Assembly: GCA_002422175.1 (NCBI GenBank)
Contig: DITR01000077.1
Coordinates: 35,127-63,893, forward strand
DNA length: 28,767 nucleotides
Source: Alcaligenaceae bacterium UBA6179
GTDB lineage: Bacteria > Pseudomonadota > Gammaproteobacteria > Burkholderiales > Burkholderiaceae_B
Reading direction: 5' to 3'
Below, piece by piece: positions 24,275 through 28,767 of the stretch (position 1 is its first letter; each line of letters begins with the position of its first letter). A program made the translations under genes and the position numbers. The notes beneath the pieces are model-generated. The model saw only the letters and a list, made by a program, of their open reading frames with translations, was not told where the DNA came from and made no database searches.

Positions 24275-25243
24275 TCAGTTTAAAAGAGTGGGTTCAAAAT
24301 CAAAACGACAAGCCAAAATTCGCTCAAAATGAGTGGGGTCATGTGGTTTGAGTGTTTCGGCAGCTCTTGGCATATGAAAATCATATAAACGAGAAACCCA
24401 AAACCTCAAGGCTGCTATACGAAGTGTAGCAGGCCATAGATTTTTTTCTTCAGGGGTGAAAGAGCGAACTTCTGAATAAGCCCTTAACCACGTATTGACC
24501 AAATCTTGATTTAAAACCCCAGTACTGCGGTCTATACACCAGTCATTTATAGCGACAGCGATATCAAATATAAACGCTTCAACCCCAGCAAAGTAAAAAT
24601 CTATAAAGCCCCCCATTTTTAAAATTGATCCAGATGAATCAAACAGCACATTGTCGCGAAATAGATCGCAATGCGCAGGGCCACTTGGTAAGGCTTGCCA
24701 TTGACTGCTTTGGCAGATGAGAAGATCTTCTTTAAGCGCATCGAGCATAAGCTTTTGCTGCGAAGCATTTAAAAATGGCATAACCTTAGGCGCAGTAGCT
24801 TGCCGCCATGCTGAACCGCGTAAGTTTGCTTGTTTAATGGGTGTATCAACGCCCGCTAGATGGCATTGAGCTAAAGTTTGCGCAGCGAGTTTGCAATGCT
24901 CTGGGGTGGGTGCAGGCACCCAATTGCCGGAAAGCTTGCTGACAATTGCAGTCGGCTTATTATGAAGGCTCGCTAATCGTTTGCCAGAGTGCTGGGTTTG
25001 GGGCTGAGGGACGGGCATGCCTCTAGAGGCTAAATGGTGCATCAACTCGATATAAAAAGGTAACTCATGGGCCTTGAGCACTTCAAAAATAGTTAAAACA
25101 AAACTACCTTTACTTGTTTCAAGAAAGTAATTGGTATTTTCAATACCTGCTGCAATACCCGTCAGCGATTTGAACGCCCCCAAGTCATAATTTTTGAGGA
25201 ATGCTTGCGCATCAGCTTCGCTGATTAATGTAAAAACAGCCAT
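24275..25243 (-). CDS. thrB: Homoserine kinase, type II (APH-like fold)
   Basis: A 322-residue protein that phosphorylates L-homoserine to O-phospho-L-homoserine in threonine biosynthesis, in the cytoplasm. It belongs to the aminoglycoside-phosphotransferase-like kinases: AAGIENTNYFLET (31-43), the catalytic loop HCDLFRDN (191-198) and the metal-binding GGFIDFYFAG (211-220) are all present. The beginning MAVFT is typical of ThrB, supporting the start although no ribosome binding site is obvious. Length matches the family. A weak promoter-like pair lies upstream in the 173-bp divergent gap shared with dusA. Confidence 0.92.
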   Translation of the reverse strand: MAVFTLISEADAQAFLKNYDLGAFKSLTGIAAGIENTNYFLETSKGSFVLTIFEVLKAHELPFYIELMHHLASRGMPVPQPQTQHSGKRLASLHNKPTAIVSKLSGNWVPAPTPEHCKLAAQTLAQCHLAGVDTPIKQANLRGSAWRQATAPKVMPFLNASQQKLMLDALKEDLLICQSSQWQALPSGPAHCDLFRDNVLFDSSGSILKMGGFIDFYFAGVEAFIFDIAVAINDWCIDRSTGVLNQDLVNTWLRAYSEVRSFTPEEKNLWPATLRIAALRFWVSRLYDFHMPRAAETLKPHDPTHFERILACRFDFEPTLLN

Positions 25244-25263
25244 AAAGTTAAAATTTTAAAAAA

Positions 25264-25293
25264 AATAGATTGTTCATGATTAATAGCATTCAA
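25264..25293 (-). promoter_or_regulatory. Possible thrB promoter in the thrB-dusA divergent gap
   Basis: Read on the minus strand, TTGAAT (25293-25288) and TCTATT (25269-25264) are separated by 18 bp, a weak sigma-70-like pair ahead of thrB. The whole 173-bp gap (25244-25416) is AT-rich and is the longest non-coding stretch in the window; GATAAAAT near 25402 could be a -10 element for dusA, but no matching -35 was found. No operator or riboswitch was recognised. Confidence 0.25.
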
Positions 25294-25416
25294 TTTATTA
25301 TCAGCGACATCATACAAGTTGAATTTTAGACTACTGCTGGAAAACGTTTAGATACTAGCTTGCAGGCCTAAAAGTTTAAGCACTAAAAGGCAAGTTCAGG
25401 CTGATAAAATACTCAA

Positions 25417-26421
25417 ATGACTGATGAATCAATACCTATTTCACCTTGGCAGCTTTGCGTCGCGCCTATGATCGATGTAACTGACAGGCATTGCCGTTAT
25501 TTTCATCGATTATTGGCACCTAAAGCACGTTTATATACCGAAATGATTACGACGAGTGCACTGCAGCACGGCGATATTTCGCGTCACCTTGATTTTGATT
25601 CGGCCGAGCACCCTGTTGCCTTGCAGCTTGGGGGAAGTGACCCCGCTGCGCTTGCATATTGCGCTAAATTGGGTGAAAAATGGGGTTTTGATGAAATTAA
25701 TTTAAATTGTGGCTGCCCGTCTGAACGCGTGCAAAAAGGTGATTTTGGGGCACGTTTAATGCGGCAACCTCGTTTGGTTGCCGATGCGATCAAAGCTATG
25801 CAAGATGCCGTCAGTTTGCCGGTTACGGTCAAGCATAGGCTTGGGCTTGATTACGATGAAAGTATTCATTTGATGACTGAATTTGTCAGCGTTTTGTATG
25901 ACACGGGTTGTAGAGTATTTATCGCCCATGCCCGGAATGCAGTATTGGCTGGGCTCACGCCACGTGATAATCGTGAAGTGCCTCCGCTACGTTATGCAGA
26001 CGCCGCCCATATTAAGACTCAGTTTCCAGATGCGACTGTGGTGTTAAACGGGGGTTTAATAGATGTGCAAAGTTGTCACCAGGCTTTGAAGACATTTGAT
26101 GGGGTTATGTTAGGCCGAGCCGCTTGGCATAACCCAGGTTGTTTATCTGAACTTTCAGTGGCTTTAAATCATGAAACTTCTATGCCTGATGCCGATCAGG
26201 TTATTCAATTCTATGCGCGTTATTGTGAATCGCAAGTCAGGCAAGGGGTACCCTTGCGTGTGTTAGTGCGACCTTTACTTGGCTGGATGCAAGGCATTCC
26301 TGGTTCAAGATTTTGGCGTAGGGCTTTATCAGATCAAAAAACGTTATCTAGTGAAGATGTCAACGTATTAATAGATGCTTGGCAAAATTTAAAAAACTAC
26401 CAAAACTTAGTTTTTGATTAA
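25417..26421 (+). CDS. dusA: tRNA-dihydrouridine(20/20a) synthase DusA
   Basis: A 334-residue flavoenzyme that reduces uridine 20/20a in the D-loop of tRNAs using FMN and NADPH. VAPMIDVTDRHCR at the N terminus, LYTEMITTSAL, and NLNCGCPSERVQKGDFG with the catalytic Cys100 mark a Dus enzyme; HARNAVLAGLTPRDNREVPPL is the DusA-specific stretch that separates it from DusB and DusC. NGG and MLGRAAWHNP phosphate-binding motifs follow. Length agrees with DusA. It stands alone, divergent from thrB and convergent with the CBS gene. Confidence 0.93.
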   Translation: MTDESIPISPWQLCVAPMIDVTDRHCRYFHRLLAPKARLYTEMITTSALQHGDISRHLDFDSAEHPVALQLGGSDPAALAYCAKLGEKWGFDEINLNCGCPSERVQKGDFGARLMRQPRLVADAIKAMQDAVSLPVTVKHRLGLDYDESIHLMTEFVSVLYDTGCRVFIAHARNAVLAGLTPRDNREVPPLRYADAAHIKTQFPDATVVLNGGLIDVQSCHQALKTFDGVMLGRAAWHNPGCLSELSVALNHETSMPDADQVIQFYARYCESQVRQGVPLRVLVRPLLGWMQGIPGSRFWRRALSDQKTLSSEDVNVLIDAWQNLKNYQNLVFD

Positions 26422-26445
26422 GTAAACAAAGATTTACTCAATCAA
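26414..26445. terminator. Hairpin between convergent dusA and CBS-protein genes
   Basis: TTGATT-A-AGTAAA (26414-26426), a six-base loop, then TTTACT-C-AATCAA (26433-26445) form a stem of twelve pairs with one mismatch. The 5' arm includes the dusA stop codon. Its place between two converging genes suggests a shared transcription end, but neither side has a clear U-run, so intrinsic termination is doubtful. Confidence 0.4.
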
Positions 26446-26494
26446 GTTGCTGCTGGTCAACCCACTATTAAGTTAACCCCAATTAGACAGCCCA

Positions 26495-26947
26495 CTACTC
26501 AGGCTTACTATCAATAGGCCAGTCACGTATATACGCTTTGAGCATCGAATTTTCAAATTGCTGCGCAGCAACAATTGCTTGAGCCATGTCGTAAAAAGAA
26601 ATGACACCGAGCAAAACAGGGCCGTCCATGACAGGAACATAGCGTTCGTGATGAGTGAGCATAAGGCGTTGTACTTCATCAGCGTCGCTCGCTGGCGATA
26701 CACTAATTGGCGCATCGTTCATGATTGAACGAACAGTGGAGTCACCTAATTTGCCAAGATTTTTATGCACGTGCCGAATGACTTCCCTAAAAGTGACCAT
26801 GCCAACCAACGTTCCGTGCTCCATCACGACAAGAGAGCCTATGTCATGTTCGCTCATGGTTTGAACGGCTTGCTCAACTTTGGCGTCTGGTGTGCAGGTA
26901 TATAAGGTGTTACCTTTAACGCGCAAAACTTCATTAACTTTAAGCAC
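26495..26947 (-). CDS. CBS-domain pair protein
   Basis: A 150-residue protein consisting of two CBS domains (about 5-65 and 72-135; TPDAKVEQAVQTM, DIGSLVVME, MVTFREVIRHV, then DEVQRLMLTHHERYVPVMD, LLGVISFYD). CBS pairs bind adenine nucleotides or sense energy state; no effector domain is attached, so the output is unknown. The start is set at a GTG (26947) because GGAGA lies six bases upstream and homologues typically begin right at this V-x-x-VLRVKG point. An in-frame ATG at 27013 would add 22 basic residues with no matching ribosome binding site. Confidence 0.83.
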   Translation of the reverse strand: MLKVNEVLRVKGNTLYTCTPDAKVEQAVQTMSEHDIGSLVVMEHGTLVGMVTFREVIRHVHKNLGKLGDSTVRSIMNDAPISVSPASDADEVQRLMLTHHERYVPVMDGPVLLGVISFYDMAQAIVAAQQFENSMLKAYIRDWPIDSKPE

Positions 26948-27044
26948 GATTTGTCTCCGTTTATTTGATTTAATTGTATGTTTGAGTTTATACCTTGTCA
27001 CGGTAGTTGCCATGACAGCGCTTCAAATTTGAACGTTTTTGTCT

Positions 27045-27893
27045 TTAAATAGAATCTATTTTTAATAAAAAGTCTTTTTTTACTCGCCCAAGCGTTGCAG
27101 CTATGGTGGCCCCAGATAAAAATGACACCCAAGATAGGTAAACCCAAATTAAAAAAGCGGGTAAAACCGAGAAGGCACCGTATATAACGGTGTATGTTGG
27201 AAATTGTTTGAGATAGTAAGCAAGCCCTAATCGAACTGCTTCAAGGCAAATTGCTGTGAAAAGACCACCTATCAATGCATGACGCCACAGAACTTTACAG
27301 TTAGGTGCCACCACGAATAACCAAGAACATGCAATGGTAGATAAACCGATGTTAACGGTGATGCTCAAGTAATGCGTTTGTAATAACAATTTAGGCACTA
27401 AACCTAACGATTCACGAACTAAATAAGCGGATGTCCAAAGGCTTGCACCTGCAACAAGTGGACCCAGTAATATAAAAACCATAAAAATAAAGATTCTTTG
27501 CGCTACACCTCGGTTTTCTCTTACATGCCACAATTTGTTAAGCGCTGACTCGACGCTAAATATAATCAATAGCGCTGTCGCAATCAAAAAAATTCCGCCT
27601 ACAGCGGATAATTTAGATGATTGCATGGCAAAAGTGTTTAAGTATTCCATAACCGTTGTGGAAAAGCTTTCAGGCATCAATTGCTCAACCAGAAAGTTGC
27701 GCAGTGCCGCTTCAAAATCGTTAAAAATTGGAAATGCTGTAAATAATGCTAATGCCAAGGCTAAAAGGGGAACGATCGCTAACAAAGAAGAAAAAGCTAA
27801 ACTGCCTGCAATTTCAATGATACGGTCGTCACGCATCGCAACCAAAATTAATCGTGTTGTTTCAAATACCCCTTTTCTGCGAGCACGCGTCAT
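27045..27893 (-). CDS. YihY family inner-membrane protein
   Basis: A 282-residue protein with about six membrane helices and the family motifs AGSLAFSSLLAIVPLLALA, ALNKLWHVRENRG and TYTVIYGAFSVLPAFLIWVYLSW. The family was once called ribonuclease BN, but that activity belongs to another protein; function remains unknown. ATG 27893 is chosen because AAGGG stands six bases upstream; the in-frame ATG at 27917 adds eight residues and has none. It is divergent from the DUF2069 gene, with a gap of only 33 bp. Confidence 0.85.
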   Translation of the reverse strand: MTRARRKGVFETTRLILVAMRDDRIIEIAGSLAFSSLLAIVPLLALALALFTAFPIFNDFEAALRNFLVEQLMPESFSTTVMEYLNTFAMQSSKLSAVGGIFLIATALLIIFSVESALNKLWHVRENRGVAQRIFIFMVFILLGPLVAGASLWTSAYLVRESLGLVPKLLLQTHYLSITVNIGLSTIACSWLFVVAPNCKVLWRHALIGGLFTAICLEAVRLGLAYYLKQFPTYTVIYGAFSVLPAFLIWVYLSWVSFLSGATIAATLGRVKKDFLLKIDSI

Positions 27894-27926
27894 GTTCAAC
27901 CCTTTTAACTCAGTCATAATATTAAT

Positions 27927-28367
27927 ATGAATGGTGAACCCACTAACCCAACGACAGCATTAAATGAGCTGGTATTAGCCCCGCCCGGCTATCGTTACAC
28001 AGCTTTATTTTCTTTAATTTGCTTGTTTTTGCTCTGTATTTTGTGGGAATTATGGCTTGCTCCTCTTAAACCGGGTGGTTCACTTCTCTTTTTAAAAGCC
28101 GTGCCACTAGCGTTTGCTATACGTGGGGTCGCTAAAGGAAGTCACTATACGTTGCAATGGTCTTCAATGTTAGTGCTGCTTTACTTAATGGAGGGCGTTG
28201 TGCGCGTGATGTCTGACCCCCCTGGTCCGTCAATTCTGATGGCATGGTTTGAAATTTTCTTCTCAACGGTTTTCTTTTTCTCAGCCATTCTTTATGTCAG
28301 ACCAGCTAAAAAAGCGGCCAAACTCGCCTCTAAACTTGAAAAAGAGCAGGGCGTGCATCGTAATTAA
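27927..28367 (+). CDS. DUF2069 family membrane protein
   Basis: A 146-residue protein with four hydrophobic segments (near 26-45, 52-66, 78-93 and 105-123) and the DUF2069 pattern KAVPLAFAIRGVAKG followed by MEGVVRVMSDP. Function is unknown. In many betaproteobacteria this gene lies close to yihY, often with wrbA between; wrbA is missing here. No good ribosome binding site precedes the ATG. Confidence 0.82.
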   Translation: MNGEPTNPTTALNELVLAPPGYRYTALFSLICLFLLCILWELWLAPLKPGGSLLFLKAVPLAFAIRGVAKGSHYTLQWSSMLVLLYLMEGVVRVMSDPPGPSILMAWFEIFFSTVFFFSAILYVRPAKKAAKLASKLEKEQGVHRN

Positions 28368-28385
28368 TCAGGTTACATAAAAAAT

Positions 28386-28767
28386 ATGACGCTGACTCAA
28401 GCTACCGTTCAATTAACGCACAGTTCAACCAATCAGTCTTTCGCAGATTTACCCACCTATTTTTTTACCACTACTCCAACGACACCGCTTAAAACGGCAC
28501 GGTTATTTCATGTAAATGCTAACTTTGCGAGCGATTTGGGTTTGACACTTGAGCAAATTAAATCTTCTGAGTTTCTAGACTTGGCGAGTGGTGCTCAACC
28601 CCTACCGGGTTGTAACCCATTGGCTGCTGTGTACAGCGGTCACCAGTTTGGTGTCTGGGCGGGGCAACTAGGTGATGGTCGTGCACATTATTTAGGTGAA
28701 ATAAGTAGTCCGATAGGGTCGCTTGAGTTGCAACTTAAGGGTGCAGGCCCAACCCCGTACTCTCGTA
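28386..28767 (+). CDS. selO: Protein adenylyltransferase SelO (3' partial)
   Basis: The frame is open from ATG 28386 to the window edge, giving 127 residues of an expected ~480-500. LPTYFFT near the start, NPLAAVYSGHQFGVWAGQLG and DGRAHYLGE, and LQLKGAGPTPYSR are hallmark SelO/YdiU segments. SelO is a pseudokinase that transfers AMP from ATP to protein hydroxyl side chains and is linked to redox stress. It starts 18 bp after DUF2069 on the same strand. The catalytic core and the C-terminal Cys region lie beyond the window, so integrity cannot be judged. Confidence 0.9.
   Translation, partial: MTLTQATVQLTHSSTNQSFADLPTYFFTTTPTTPLKTARLFHVNANFASDLGLTLEQIKSSEFLDLASGAQPLPGCNPLAAVYSGHQFGVWAGQLGDGRAHYLGEISSPIGSLELQLKGAGPTPYSR

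Noticed and set aside
27535..27930. Plus-strand 131-codon frame opposite yihY
   Set aside because: Antisense to conserved YihY helices; its codon content is a by-product of the yihY sequence.
1..28767. tRNA, rRNA, insertion sequence or prophage boundary
   Set aside because: No cloverleaf, rRNA motif, transposase or terminal inverted repeat was found, and the genes are tightly packed without scars.

Overview
The window reads as a chromosomal stretch of a low-GC (roughly 40 % by eye) betaproteobacterium, most likely order Burkholderiales. The pointers are a type-II homoserine kinase (ThrB) followed by a BPSS1780-family membrane protein, the YihY / DUF2069 neighbourhood, and a DUF2169 / DUF3540 / DUF4150 type VI secretion module. 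Genus cannot be fixed from sequence reading alone. No tRNA, rRNA, insertion sequence or CRISPR array was seen. Gene density is very high: the largest gene-free gap is 173 bp.

Region 1 (1-12652, with 3923-4690 on the opposite strand) is the tail of a type VI secretion system (T6SS) locus. It opens with effector-loading and spike genes: a DUF2169 protein fused to pentapeptide repeats (cut by the window edge), a second pentapeptide-repeat protein, a DUF3540 protein and a DUF4150 PAAR-like tip protein carrying the PIPY motif. A convergent glycine-zipper-like secreted protein interrupts the strand. Then come tssJ, tssK, tssL and tssM, coding the membrane complex and its baseplate connector, and an MltD-like LysM lytic transglycosylase. 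The TssM has a proline-rich linker and a LysM peptidoglycan-binding domain at its extreme C terminus, which is the most unusual architecture in the window. Sheath, tube, most baseplate genes and the ATPase are not here and would have to lie upstream.

Region 2 (12702-14352) holds a zeta-like glutathione S-transferase and an alpha/beta hydrolase, which separate the two secretion loci.

Region 3 (14412-23375) is a Tad/Flp type IVb pilus operon: flp pilin, a TadG-like protein, a TadE-like pseudopilin, an unrecognised four-cysteine secreted protein, cpaB/rcpC, cpaC/rcpA, a CpaF/TadA ATPase with an N-terminal FHA domain, tadB, tadC and a DUF192 gene. From cpaC to the DUF192 gene every junction is a 1-8 bp stop/start overlap, so the DUF192 gene looks like a genuine operon member. 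CpaE/TadZ, the TadV/CpaA prepilin peptidase and TadD are absent from the window.

Region 4 (23481-28767) is housekeeping: BPSS1780-family membrane protein and thrB on the minus strand, dusA on the plus strand, a two-CBS-domain protein and YihY on the minus strand, then DUF2069 and the beginning of selO on the plus strand.

Several starts were moved from the longest reading frame on ribosome-binding-site or overlap evidence: tssL to 6832, GST to 12717, tadE to 16124, the Cys-rich protein to 16698, cpaF to 19522, tadB to 21396, DUF192 to 23049, the CBS protein to a GTG at 26947, and yihY to 27893.
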